Source: Terebella lapidaria
Lineage: Eukaryota; Annelida; Polychaeta; Terebellida; Terebellidae
Length of the DNA stretch: 64,000 nt
NCBI GenBank assembly: GCA_949152475.1
Contig: OX424558.1
Coordinates: 34,110,651-34,174,650, forward strand
Reading direction: 5' to 3'
Part shown: positions 35,901 through 47,267 of the stretch, one piece after another
How positions within the stretch are numbered: position 1 is the stretch's first letter
How the letters are laid out: every line of letters begins with the position of its first letter
Notes under the pieces: model-generated
The model's database searches: none
The model's input: only the letters and a program-made list of their open reading frames with translations
What the model was told of the DNA's origin: nothing
Made by a program: the position numbers and the translations under genes

Positions 35901-38900
35901 CACCTGAAATCACGAGGAGAACTGTGTTTTCTTGCCAGGGAGTCGTGCGCACTTGATCGTGGTTCAACTGGTACACTGTGTATCGCTCCGGGTTCAGGCA
36001 CTGTCCAAGAATTCCACTCACTGTTTCAAACTGTTTAGTTGCATTTGAATCACCGCAGTAGACAAGGACATTCGGTGGTTTGCTCTTGTTCGCATCTCTG
36101 CGCCGTACGGGCGTCTGCATGTCCGGCCCAATCATGTCCATGTCGGCAGGAGCCTCACCCGCGGTCGTATCTCCCAACACACTCGACCCTTCGGTTCCTG
36201 AATCGATATCCCGCGTGGCTTCATTCATCTCTTTCAGTTTGAGAATTTGCTCGTGTTGGGGCGTTAAACCAGACTTGAATTTCTCGTTGCCTTCATCCTC
36301 GTCGCAGCCCTCCGGAAGAGGCAGTGATGCCAGCGATTCATTGGACTCGTTGTCGGAAAGAGCCTCAGCCCCGGCTTGGACCTCCTCCTCCAGAACACTG
36401 TGCAGGCTGTCCAAGATGTTACTCCATGACTTCTGACGTTCTACCATTGAGAATGATGGAGACAAGGTATTGGATGTGGACTCCCGCTGCTCAACATCTT
36501 GCTTGCTGTTTGTACGAAGCAGGCTAATTGGCCGACCGTGCAGGCACACAGCTGGGGATGGCAACAGACAAAAAGTTTTCATGTGAGAAAAAGTTTCGAA
36601 GCATATTAGTTTCCATATGAATAAATTACTTTACTATCTATACTTATTCCCTTGATAACATTCACAAATGGCAAGTAGTATGAACAGAAAACTAGACGCT
36701 TCCGGTCGCCTACGACCGCTTGGGTGTATCCCCCGTAGCCCTATCATCTCTGTTGCCCCAAATATATCACTGTCAAGTGTGAAAAACTAGAGCAAGGGCT
36801 AAAAAAGATTACCAGAGAAATGTTAAATCCCAAGTCACAACTGTTTTCTTTTCCCCACCAAAACTGCTGCACTGATTTTCCGAGGTTATTGAAGGTCGAA
36901 TTCAAAATCACCACTGAAATCTCTTTATATGAATTTCCATTCGACATGTTTGATAAAATAACGAAAATACAGACAGATCAATCTTTTCACCTATTTATAT
37001 TTCAACTCAGAATATTTTACAAACTTGGTTCCAAGTTGAAATTCAAAGTAAAATTTGACCAAAAATGCATTTCAAGATGACGAAATTGGAGCTAGATTGA
37101 ACTTCTCACCATAAGTTATATTTCGATTCATAATACATGTATGGGCTAAACATGGTTTCAAGTTGAAATTCAAAGTAAAAGTTAATCAAAACTGCATTTC
37201 AAGATGACAAAATTAGAGCCAGATCAAACTTTTCGTCATAAGTTATATTTTAACTCATAATACCTGCCCAACTTGGTTTCAAATTGAAATTCAAACTAAA
37301 AGTTGACCAAAACTGCATTTCAAGATGGCGAAATTGGAGCCAGATCGAACTTTTCACCATAAGTTATATTTCGACTCATAATATGTGCCAAATATGCTTC
37401 CAAGTTGAAATTCAAAGTAAAAGTTGACCAAAACTGCATTTCAAGATGACGAAATTGGACCCAGATCAAACTTTTCGTCATGAGTTATATTTCAACTCAT
37501 AATATGTGCCAAACTTGGTATTAAGTTGAAATTCAATGTAAAAGTTGACCAAAACTGCATTTCAAGATGACGAAATTGGAGCCAGATAGAACTTTTCGCC
37601 ATAAGTTATATTTCGACTTATAATATGTGCCAAACATGCTTTCAAGTTGAAATTCAAAGTAAAAGTTGACCAAAACTGCATTTCAAGATGACGAAATTGG
37701 AGCCAGATCGAATTTTTCACCATAAGTTATATTTTAACTCATAATTTGTGCCAAACATGGTCTCAAGTTGAAATTCAAAGTAAAAGTTGATCAATGTTTT
37801 CATAAAAAGCTATTGTGATCAATAATAGACTTAACTAGCAAAAAAATAATGTTAACTTATTTGGTCACAAACATAAAATCTCTACTGGACAAAGCCTTCA
37901 CCTTGTTGAGCCCAATAATAAATATTTCTTGTCTTAACTATTTTCATTGTGGTCAATAATAGACTTAACATGTAAAAATAAAGTTAACTTATTCGGTTAC
38001 ACCCAGAAATTTCTACCAGACAAAACCTTAACCTTGTTGAGCTCAATAATAATTGTTTCTCATCTTAACTATTTTTATTGAGGTCAATAATAGACTCAAC
38101 TAGCAAAAAAAATGTTAACTTATTTGGTTACAGACATAAAATGTCTACTAGACAGAATCTTTACCTTGTTGAGCCCAATAATAAATATTTCTTGTCTTAA
38201 CTATTTTTATTGTGGTCAATAATAGACTAAACTAGTAAAAATAATGTTAACTTATTCAGTACACCCACGAAATCTGTACTGGACATACTTTCACCTTGTT
38301 GAGCTTAATAATAAATATTTCTCATCTTAACTATTTTTATTGTGGTCAATAATAGACTTAACTATTTTTATTGTGGTCAATAATAGACTTAACTAGTGAA
38401 AATAATGTTAACTTATTCGGTTACACCAATGAAATTTGTACTGGACAAATCTTCAACCTTGTTGAGCTCAATAATAATTGTTTCTCATCTTAACTATTTT
38501 TATTGAGGTCAATAATAGACTTAACTAGCAAAAAAAATGTTAACTTATTTGGTTACACACATAAAATGTCTACTGGACAGAATCTTTACCTTGTTGAGCC
38601 CAATAATAAATATTTCTTGCTTAACTATTTTTATTGTGGTCAATAATAGACTAAACTAGTAAAAATAATGTTAACTTATTCAGTACACCCATGAAATCTG
38701 TACTGGACATACTTTCACCTTGTTGAGCTTAATAATAAATATTTCTCATCTTAACTATTTTTATTGTGGTCAATAATAGACTTAACTATTTTTATTGTGG
38801 TCAATAATAGACTTAACTAGTGAAAATAATGTTAACTTATTCGGTTACACCAATGAAATTTGTACTGGACAAAACATTTACCTTGTTGAGGTTAATAATA

Positions 38901-39721
38901 AATATTTCTTGTCTTAACTATTTTTATTGTGGTCAATAATAGACTTAACTATTAAAAATAATGTTAACTTATTCAGTTACACCCATGAAATTTGTACTGG
39001 ACAAAACCTTTACCTTGTTGAGCTTAATAATAAACGTTTCTCGTCTTGACTATTTTTATTGTGGACAATAATAGACTTAACTAATAAAACTAATGTTAAC
39101 TTATTCAGTAATATTGTCCTGTTTTCACTGAAAACTTCAGTTCTCCATTCTGAACAAGAAACCAGTGTCATTACCTTCCACTGTACAGGCTATTGGAATG
39201 ATCGTACATGTCAAAATGGATATTTCAAAATTCTGTAATAAGTTAGGCTGTTAACATATTAATATTTATATGATCATTCTAAAAAACGATTGGTTTCGTG
39301 TGACAGCCCTTACCAACAACACTTCCAAATATTATCGAGATTCGTCAAAAATTGCCATCTGTAGAGCGTTCACAAGCCATGTGTCTCAAACAGGCTGTTT
39401 TCAATGCAAAATGTGTCCCCAAACGACCAATTCAGTTGCCACGGCAACCAAAATCGATTGGTGTCGGGATCTTACCATAATATATGTGCCTGCAAAAAAT
39501 AATGGTGATCGGGTGAGAATTGCGGCCTGTAGGGCGTTCACAAGCCATGTGTCTCAAACAGGCTGTTTTCAATGCAAAATGTGTCCCCAAACGACCAATT
39601 CAGTTGCCACGGCAACCAAAATCGATTGGTGTCGGGATCTTACCATTATATATGTGCCTGCAAAAAATAATGGTGATCGGGTGAGAATTGCGGCCTGTAG
39701 CGCGTTCACAAGAAAATCTCT

Positions 39722-39767
<46 letters not shown>

Positions 39768-41002
39768 GCGCGGACGCGGACGCGGACGACGAAGCCAAAT
39801 CCATAGTATCCGCCGAACTTTGTTCGGGGGATACAATAATGTTCGAATGTCAATTTGTTCCAGTTAATTAGAGCTAATTGCATTCTGTACAGAGAACAAC
39901 CATTTTGACTTGATTCAGGAAGACAATTGCAAGGACAACCATCAAAACAAATCAGCCATACATGTGATGCAGTGCAGTTCAAGCATGTCGTCCAGCAGTA
40001 GTCTGCCCTCCTTGAGACCCAGTCCAAGCTGCGCCATGTTTTCCAGTGTACACTCAGCCACGATATTGAAGGGCGTACCAGACTTCCACGCTAGAGGCTG
40101 GGCCAAGTCCATCACCTGGGGGTATCAAGTCTACGGCTCTCATCTTAAACAGGCATGTATGGCTATGCAGAACATTCTTATTTTAAATACAGCATGTTTC
40201 ACATTCAAGTTTATATTCAAGCAGTGCATGTAGCACTATTACCTAAATATATGAGAAATGGTTATCACACATACGGTATTTTGTTAAATTCTTATTTAAT
40301 ATTTGAAGCTTGAAAACTTTGCAAACGGCAATCAAATGGCCGCACCTTGACACGTTTGGCCGGCGGGATGGACATGGAGTGTTCTAGGAAGCCTTGGGGA
40401 TCCTCAGGAGGGCTGACTTCCAGCAGAATGTGACAGTTCCCACCACACACAGATGACTGCACATAGTCCTGTGTGCCTAGGTATGAGGTCCAGTCTGCCA
40501 GGTTCACATGCAACTGTAAAGGCAAAGCAAGACAAATTTAGTGTTGTTGCATGTTAGTATGTATTGAAATTCATTTTTTTTTTCATGATTTAAGAGTAAC
40601 TTAGACCTGTAAGCAACTTAGCGATGCACGTATATGATGTATGCATGCATCATTCTAATTGATATTGAATGGACTGAGAATAAATATTTTATATTGCATT
40701 ATGATATCAGTATCACCCACCTGGGGCTCCACACATAGCACCTCGATGTCGCTGTCTGCCCAGAGCTGTGTGCTACACTCTGGCGGTACTAGCTCCTGCT
40801 TCGGCGAACACTCCACCGACTCCCTAGCTGACCTCCCTGTGACGACAGTGGTGTCCAACGTGGCACTAACCCGTGAATTCCGGAAAATCACGCTAGATTT
40901 CTTGACGTTGTTGGTGATGATGCGGACGAACTGCATCTTGACGGACTTTTCAATGTAGCGTTGGTAAAGTGCCAGTAGCAGATTTGTTAGGTAGAAGATC
41001 AT
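32976..41002 (-). CDS. HLCS: holocarboxylase synthetase (biotin-protein ligase)
   Basis: Eleven minus-strand coding exons: 40721-41002, 40346-40513, 39962-40115, 35584-36551, 35135-35314, 34547-34815, 34371-34438, 34099-34259, 33756-33870, 33305-33518 and 32976-33144. Phases agree, giving 915 residues. HLCS makes biotinyl-AMP and attaches biotin to the lysine of acetyl-CoA, pyruvate, propionyl-CoA and methylcrotonyl-CoA carboxylases in cytosol and mitochondria. The GRGGNAW segment (about 697-703) and [10 protein letters not shown] (about 755) are the ligase signature. [18 protein letters not shown] and the ending [15 protein letters not shown] match vertebrate HLCS closely. The central [13 protein letters not shown] region is the glutamine-amidotransferase-like N-terminal domain. 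The start [16 protein letters not shown] is the first in-frame Met after an in-frame stop in the 5' leader, and resembles the longer vertebrate isoform. An untranslated leader continues to an acceptor near 41,070. Confidence 0.93.
36552..36930. other. HLCS intron 3, distal unique part
   Basis: This stretch lies between the large HLCS exon and the tandem arrays. A few hundred bases of AT-rich unique sequence with no coding signal. The rest of the intron to 39,961 is dominated by the tandem repeats listed separately. Confidence 0.5.
36930..37795. repeat. tandem repeat, about 121-bp unit, about 7 copies
   Basis: AAGATGACGAAATTGGAGCC recurs at about 37,074, 37,200, 37,322, 37,443, 37,564 and 37,685, each time followed by ATAAGTTATATTT and AAGTTGAAATTCAAAGTAAA. 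Units are about 90% alike by eye. It lies in the long HLCS intron. No open frame is shared by all units. Confidence 0.9.
37795..39110. repeat. second tandem repeat, about 130-160-bp unit, about 10 copies
   Basis: GTTAACTTATT recurs about ten times between 37,851 and 39,095, with ACTATTTTTATTGTGGTCAA and CCTTGTTGAGC in each unit. Some units carry an extra copy of the GTGGTCAATAATAGACTTAA piece. Two stretches of three units (about 38,060-38,440 and 38,480-38,870) are nearly identical, so a higher-order block was duplicated. It abuts the 121-bp array with no unique sequence between. Confidence 0.88.
39371..39706. repeat. 168-bp direct duplication carrying RFX-type X-boxes
   Basis: Two near-identical copies (39,371-39,538 and 39,539-39,706) begin CACAAGCCATGTGTCTCAAA. 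Each contains the perfect 14-base palindrome GTTGCCACGGCAAC (39,435-39,448 and 39,603-39,616), a textbook RFX X-box. They sit in the HLCS intron, about 260 bases from the next exon (39,962-40,115). Confidence 0.85.
39720..39790. repeat. GACGCG hexanucleotide microsatellite
   Basis: About 11 units of GACGCG, with one GGCGCG variant, directly follow the second 168-bp copy. About 20 bases further, CCGCCGAACTTTGTTCGGGGG forms an imperfect hairpin. The tract is the only CpG-dense spot in an AT-rich intron. Confidence 0.9.
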
Positions 41003-42059
41003 GTTGCCTTCTTGTGGAATTTGCTGAATGACACCTTGAGGTCTTGGGTTGTGTTCTCCATACGTTCACCCTGTGAAATCCCAAACATACAATAGTAGTG
41101 TATAATCGAGCATATGGAGCATTTCCATACAGGAATATTGTATTTCATAGTTCTTGGCTAAAAAAATGAGTGTCTGAAGTATAGGAATATGTTCTTAAAT
41201 TTCAATTTAAAACGTCACCCCCAATAAATGACATATATGAGATGAAAGAGTGAGTGAAGCGATAGTGATATCAGCCAGAAAACAGGTTGCAAGGCAACAC
41301 ATTTCAGATGAGAAACCAGGGCAATACTTGACATTACTGGTAATTTTTTGTGTGAAGGGGTTGGTGAAGCTTTCGTACGATTATTGATCATTGACAGTAG
41401 GTGTAGCAGTAGGTCTGCCAGCTTGATACTTTGCATTTTCTGTTGCAAAAAGAAACCTTGAAATCATATCAGGTAACATAGTCTCGAAAATGAGAAGATG
41501 GAAGCCCTTGGAATATCGCTTGTGTAGCCAAAAAAAGCAAACAATCTCAGATCTCGATAATAGAAACAGTGTAGGAACATGTCCCTAGAGTCCTATAGTC
41601 GAATAGAACAGAAACTGATTTGATACAATTTATGTTCACATATAAAATCTGATTTACTCGATATCAATATCATAAATCTCATGAGTCTTCATAAACATTC
41701 AACACAATCAACAGAGAATGAGATTTTGAATGAGCTCTGAAAGGGCATGGTGGCAGAAACTTTTCTCTTGTATATAAAAGTACAGAAGTTGATTCACAGA
41801 ATAATCACATCTCATGTATATATGAGATGCCTTGAGTTTTTGGAGACGTGTCAAATGTAGGGCTACACTGAGCAATTTTGATCATTATGTTATCATGGTT
41901 GTAGCTCAGTTCTTAGTTAGTTGTTGTCAAATTAGGTTGCAGCATTCCTTAATTGATTGTTGGCAATCTGTTCGAGTGGTCGACACAGTGTAGTTTTGCT
42001 CGGAAATGAAAGGACTTTCTTACAAAAAATTAAGGTATGTGGTTTGCAGATGCTAGAGC

Positions 42060-42500
42060 TACCATATATGGTGCCCGAAGGGTAAAATTACAGCCCAGAC
42101 GAGTCCACGGGTACCCGAAGTCAGGGTATATTACCCGGGTCGGAATTTCGTTACCCGTACCTGAGAATGAATAAACATAAAGTTTTTGTTTTGAATATTT
42201 GCGATAAACACCAGTAAAATTACGAGAATGACGGGGAAATCATCAGGTATTTTCATGAGGTCATGTGATCTCTTTCAAACTTGAGAATAAACACTGACGA
42301 AACAAATAATATGTGTCAAAGATCGATGACTGGCGTTTACATGATGTTACAAATTGCTCCAGTATCAGAGTATCGTTTAAATTTTGATATATATTTGGAC
42401 GGGTTAAATTGGGGCGGGTTGGGTCATGGGTCGGGTCAGACCACACGGTGACACGGGTACCAGAGTCGAAAATTTTCGACTCGTCCGTGCCCTATGTAAA
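42060..42500. repeat. possible MITE rich in GGGTACCCG motifs
   Basis: GTGCCCGAAGGG...GACGAGTCCACGGGTACCCG on the left and, in reverse complement, GGGCACGGACGAGTCG...GGTACCCGTG on the right form loose inverted ends. The interior contains GGGTCGGGTC-type words. The arrangement resembles ends of hAT-type non-autonomous elements, but the inverted match is patchy. Confidence 0.35.
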
Positions 42501-42946
42501 ATGTACCAAATGAAGTCATGTCTACGACTGTAGGGCTAAGTAGTCCGGCTAAGCGCAATCGACAGTCACACAGACACACAGTGACAGTCACAATAAGTTA
42601 ACAATTCCCTGTAATATCGCTCACTGTCACTATATTCAAGCGGTCGGTAAGCCTTTCGCGACTGAAAAAACAACCCAATTCAAGAATATTGCTAATTGAA
42701 CATTTCAATAATTTATTTGTGCGTCAGTTTCTACCAAAACAATTAAATCAAAGCTTAAACCGACGAGAAATTGCAAGCATGGGTGATTCCGCCGTGAAAT
42801 TGTTTATGGGACATTACAACATTCGGAATTTACGAGGACCGCGTTTCGCACTGACTAGACGGTTTGGTCGTTCAGGACTGTGCAGATATCCTCGGCCCAT
42901 ATATATATATATATATATGAGTTATGGGCAACATTAAGTTGAATGT

Positions 42947-43228
42947 ATTGGTCCTAATAGTGGCACACACCCTAATAATAGAGCGCCCCCTCTTTTCCCC
43001 AAAACTGTTCAATTTTTGTAACTTTGCAATTCACTTTATGTCTTTCTAATAAGATCTGGGAGTGTGCCAATACACACATTTATGTTATTTGAATCATAAT
43101 AAAGGGGATTAAAGGTTTTAGGTGTATGATTCAGTTATTTTCTTAAGATTGACCTCAAGTTTGACATCAATTTTGCGTGCGCTGCAGCAATAGGTCTTTC
43201 TTTGGCTTGCCGTGCTACTATTAGGACC
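42947..43228. mobile_element. about 280-bp MITE, TIR GGTCCTAATAGTGGCAC
   Basis: GGTCCTAATAGTGGCAC near 42,950 is mirrored by GTGCTACTATTAGGACC near 43,210 (one mismatch). TA occurs just outside both ends, compatible with a TA target duplication. There is no coding capacity. The interior includes an AGCGCCCCCTC block. Probably a Tc1/mariner-type non-autonomous element. Confidence 0.6.
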
Positions 43229-44498
43229 AGTACGATAATTGGCGGCAGTGACGACCTTTGCATAAATTCAAAATATGATTCATAAAAAAAAAGGAGTTGA
43301 CATGAAATAGATGTAAACTTGTGATTATTAGCCTATGAGAGAACAGTAGAGCTACGTGACTGAACGATACCGTGAGATTGCTCTAATAGAATATACATAT
43401 GACCAGAAATACATAACGAGAGATTATGTATTTTTGATATGACTGAAATGTGAATTTAAATATGATTGGTTCAGAACTGTGTACATGCTTAAGGACAAGA
43501 TAATTTGAAAAAAAAAAAAAATTTGTCAGGAAAGTCGTGAATATTAAGCCATCACAAAAGATTTTCTGTGTATACAGCCCACCAATTGGCAGCTACGTAC
43601 AGTGAGCGTAAAGATTCCTCCCGATGATGATCGTACTTGAATGTATGTCATTTAACTGCAGAGTAATGTGCAAGTGTATAAAATAAGTTTCATATATATA
43701 GGAGCTGGGCCCAATCATGTGTAATTCTGCACGCAACACACCATTATTTATCCAATTCAGCAGAGATTGACCGGGGAGTGCAAGGCTATAAACATAGACC
43801 TATTATCACCAGTGTCCCTGAATATAACAATTTCCTGATATTTCATGAATTCGCTGTATTGCAGAGGGCAGACTCAAAGTTTTGTCGACAAATTTTGTGT
43901 GGTAAGATAGAGAGAAAGAGAAAGGTGTGCAGATTGCATTGCTTGTGGTTCATGTGTTGTCGATCTGGTGTTTAGATTAATCGAGAAGGTCCAGAACAAT
44001 GGTGCTGCAATATGATGAGAATCGGATATTCTGTACAAGCAATCTGCCTCCTCAATCTGTTTAAACCCGACACCACTTCTGATGAGGCATCTTTTGCATG
44101 GCTTGATTCAGCATTTGAATGTTTCATGAAATCCGAGAGAAAGTCTGGGTTTTTTTTCATTTACCTTTATACCATCACTCAGATGTCACGATCGGACATT
44201 TGCACGTTTTTATTTAGCAGATGAATTAGTGAATCAATAAGTGACTAGTGATTGGATTTGTTTGGTCGAGTTACAGTTTGATATATTCGTGCTCAAGTGA
44301 CATGCTCACTACTGACATAACAATCAATTGTATCATGTATTATCAAATATTAAAAATAATAAACATTTACGTTATTGCAATTTGAATGATTACACGATAA
44401 AAGTCTGCTTGTTTTCGTAGAAATAATTACATGTAATATTAATGAAAGTGCCTGTGGGGTGAAATAGCGCATAATGTATTATTGTATTATAATTTTAG

Positions 44499-46079
44499 TT
44501 ATTTTCTAAAAGTTAGGTACAGTTCGTGTCCGATGTATTTTTCGTGTTCAATGTCAGCCAGTCCATATTGTAAAGGTATCAGCCTTAGAACTGAAGACTT
44601 TTCCTTGCCAAACCAGCTGCGGATTTCATCTGCTCGTGGGCCTCTCGAAACATTAGCAGGTTTCAAGTAAATATCCGCCTCCAGTGCTGAATCAGTGACA
44701 TATCTCCCTCCAGTCGTGTCATAGATTGCCGACTGGGAGTTTTGGACACGATCTGGTGCAAGGTCGTTCTCTAAAAACGAGCTTTCGCGAAACTCGATGT
44801 GGGAACTGTACAAAGCTGTTCGATTCGGGAAAATAATTCGCAATGCATAGAAGCCATCCCCAATGGTTTCCAATGTATCTCTGTCTAAGACTCTTGGCAT
44901 TATCATCGTGCGATTGAGAATCTTTGCTATTGTAAGTAAATTCAGGAGTGCTTCGGGACCTTTCCACCTGAAGATGCCTGGGTGATATTTTATATATTTC
45001 CTGGTCGCATCAGTGTAATAACCAGAATTTTCACCGCCATATTCCCACAACAAACACTCTTTGAATCTATTGATCTTATCATCAATGCTGTACAACCAAT
45101 TGTTGTGTATGATAACGGCTTTGTCGTATTTATCTTTTGTGGGACAAGAGTTCATCTCGAAGAATATACCTGGTGCGCCACATGGAAAACTGCAGCTATC
45201 GAGAACAATCGCTGATATGTGGCCAGTTTTGTTCATCTGTTTGATTCCTTTATTCAACATCGTTTGATCATCCAACCCGTCTTCAATCTGACCTCTAAGC
45301 ATTTCAGAGTAGAGAGATATTGTAGCATTATTGGGTCTTACATAAATGAAGCCACCATTGGCACTAAAGTAATTGGATTGAACTGCAATATCACAGGACC
45401 TGCCAGGACACAATTCTTCAAGGTATGTCAGCGGATTCTTTAGAAATACAATATCGACGTCGACTTCGAGAACAATATAACCGCGAGTGAGCATATCTAG
45501 TGTCAGTCTAGTCTTCTCGTGCATGATGTTCAAATACTGCTCCGACATGAAACTCAAGACGCCTGAAACGTTGTCTCTTTTGAATGGAAAACAGATTCCC
45601 AGACATGATTCACTTTGCTCTCGGAGAAACGTGCACGACTCTTCGTCGGTCGCCAGAAAGAGAACGTTGCTGAGTCCGTGCTTGACAATGGAGGAAAGGT
45701 AGAAGTTCATGAACATGTCACGAAATCCGAAATTAATCAGAGTAAATATGATAACATTGTCATCTGATGCGCTCAGTGCGTAGGCCTCGGATAGAGATGT
45801 AGGGTTTAATCTCTGGGACGGGTCTTCTAAGTCCGTGTGATGATTAATCATCTCTTCCTCGCTGCGTGCGTCAGCGCGATCAGGTGTCACTTCATTTTCA
45901 TTCTTGTTTCCAAGGTCACGATGTTGCTTTCTAGCATATTTTTCGCAACATTTGTCCATTGTTAACGGGTTTTCCATGAAATCCCGACGTCGGTCGGTAT
46001 TTTGTCCTGGGAATAGTACAATTATCATTATGAATGCAGCAAAAAAATTACCACATATCCACAAAATTCTTCTTGCCAT
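44499..46079 (-). CDS. intronless type II membrane glycosyltransferase, DxD family
   Basis: A single open frame of 526 residues. Residues 5-24 are a hydrophobic signal anchor after a short basic MARR tail, then a charged stem, as in Golgi type II enzymes. From about 108 (NVIIFTLINFGFRDMFMNFY, FLATDEESCTFL) to about 350 it resembles the nucleotide-diphospho-sugar transferase fold. EVDVDIVFLKNPL (Asp207-x-Asp209) is the DxD motif that binds metal and sugar nucleotide, and SANGGFIYVRP and DDQTMLN are typical later motifs. The C-terminal part (HPGIFRWKGPEALLNLLTIA, NRTMIMPRV) resembles the second half of plant XEG113-type arabinosyltransferases. Several N-glycosylation sequons (NVS, NAT, NKT, NRT) agree with a lumenal location. 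Donor sugar and acceptor are unknown. Lack of introns beside intron-rich neighbours suggests a retrogene or a family that is intronless by nature. The frame is undamaged. Confidence 0.82.
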   Translation of the reverse strand: MARRILWICGNFFAAFIMIIVLFPGQNTDRRRDFMENPLTMDKCCEKYARKQHRDLGNKNENEVTPDRADARSEEEMINHHTDLEDPSQRLNPTSLSEAYALSASDDNVIIFTLINFGFRDMFMNFYLSSIVKHGLSNVLFLATDEESCTFLREQSESCLGICFPFKRDNVSGVLSFMSEQYLNIMHEKTRLTLDMLTRGYIVLEVDVDIVFLKNPLTYLEELCPGRSCDIAVQSNYFSANGGFIYVRPNNATISLYSEMLRGQIEDGLDDQTMLNKGIKQMNKTGHISAIVLDSCSFPCGAPGIFFEMNSCPTKDKYDKAVIIHNNWLYSIDDKINRFKECLLWEYGGENSGYYTDATRKYIKYHPGIFRWKGPEALLNLLTIAKILNRTMIMPRVLDRDTLETIGDGFYALRIIFPNRTALYSSHIEFRESSFLENDLAPDRVQNSQSAIYDTTGGRYVTDSALEADIYLKPANVSRGPRADEIRSWFGKEKSSVLRLIPLQYGLADIEHEKYIGHELYLTFRK

Positions 46080-47226
46080 TCTCAGCTCACTTCATGGCGC
46101 CATGGATAATAGGTAAACAGCAGTATGTGTTTGAGTTACAGGAGCTTTCAGAGATTCAATAGATTCTCAGGTAGCATTGAATACTAGTACATGTGTTCTT
46201 TATAGATTGCTCAGCATGAATCAATACACCTTACAAGCAGTCACATAATGAGCGTCAGGTGTCGCGATGTTGACAAATATTGGAACAGCGTTTCAGACAC
46301 CCAGATACAGTTTGAGTTTGAGAGAAAAGTTAGAAACAGCTTTCGATCTGAGTTATCACTATCCATGTTACATGTACTTTTTGAGTATAATATAATTGTA
46401 GTAGAATTCTACATGACTTTTGTTCTAATTCCCACAAGACTCTAAACAGCTTGTCAAGATCCGTTTCGATTAGACCACACGCATAAATAGATTTGTATTG
46501 GCACATGACCAGATTCATTGTCCCCATGTGCACGGGTAATGATGTGATAGTTGATCAAGCCCGTGACAAATCGTGCATGCAAGGTCACTGGTACCCAACA
46601 TTCATCAAGAGGGAAATGTGTCATGGTTACAACTCTGCTCTGTCATCTTCTGTCCATCTGGTTCAAATTAGTCAGTATTAATCCCTACACCTCTAAGTCC
46701 CGAGAAAATGTATCCTGGTTGTACTGTAGACGGAACAGTGGCTGGTGACAAACCGTGCTCCAATCAGTCACTTTTTGTCACCACACCACAGCTATCGATC
46801 GTGGGTGACTGAACCGGTTCCATCTGAGTCATCAGTAATTTGTTAAGCACCCTGCTGGTTGCGATGACGTAACGCAAGTCAATTAGTCGGACCACGTGGG
46901 GACGTGTGCCACCAACCGACCGTGACATTTCTCGAACCCTTCCGTGTAGCCTACATCCTTTCCAAGGGTTTATTACCCGGTAAGTAGTATTACTATATAG
47001 TACTATAGTACTATACTATTTTTGATGTTTCTTTTCTTTATACAATATTGATTGTATCATAATCAATTAGTCGGACCACGTGGGGACGTGTGCCACCAAC
47101 CGACCGTGACTGTCAAACTCCGTTCATTTCTTGAACCCTTCCGTGTAGCCTACATCCTTTCCAAGGGTTTATTACCTGGTAAGGGGAGAGGGGTTGAATA
47201 AGCCATTTCAAGTTATTTTCAAATAT

Positions 47227-47267
<41 letters not shown>

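Larger units (their letters stand above)
41071..44498. other. HLCS upstream and intergenic region with small repeats
   Basis: It should hold the HLCS promoter and any further untranslated exons, but I cannot place a start site. 42,060-42,500 is an imperfect palindromic stretch rich in GGGTACCC/ACCCGGGT words and may be a hAT-type MITE. 42,899-42,918 is a (TA)n run. 42,947-43,228 is a separate MITE. The open frame 42,689-42,937 has no recognisable domain. The rest looks unique and non-coding; the last part before 44,499 is the 3' side of the glycosyltransferase gene. Confidence 0.4.

Noticed and set aside
36930-39110. Regularly spaced repeats resembling a CRISPR array
   Set aside because: Units are contiguous diverged tandem repeats without unique spacers, in an animal gene intron.
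39270-39806. 178-residue plus-strand open frame with duplicated segment and TRTRTR tail
   Set aside because: It consists of the 168-bp duplication plus the hexanucleotide run; the repeat explains the peptide.
42689-42937. 82-residue open frame ending in IYIYIYM
   Set aside because: It ends in a (TA)n microsatellite and no domain or downstream exon was seen.
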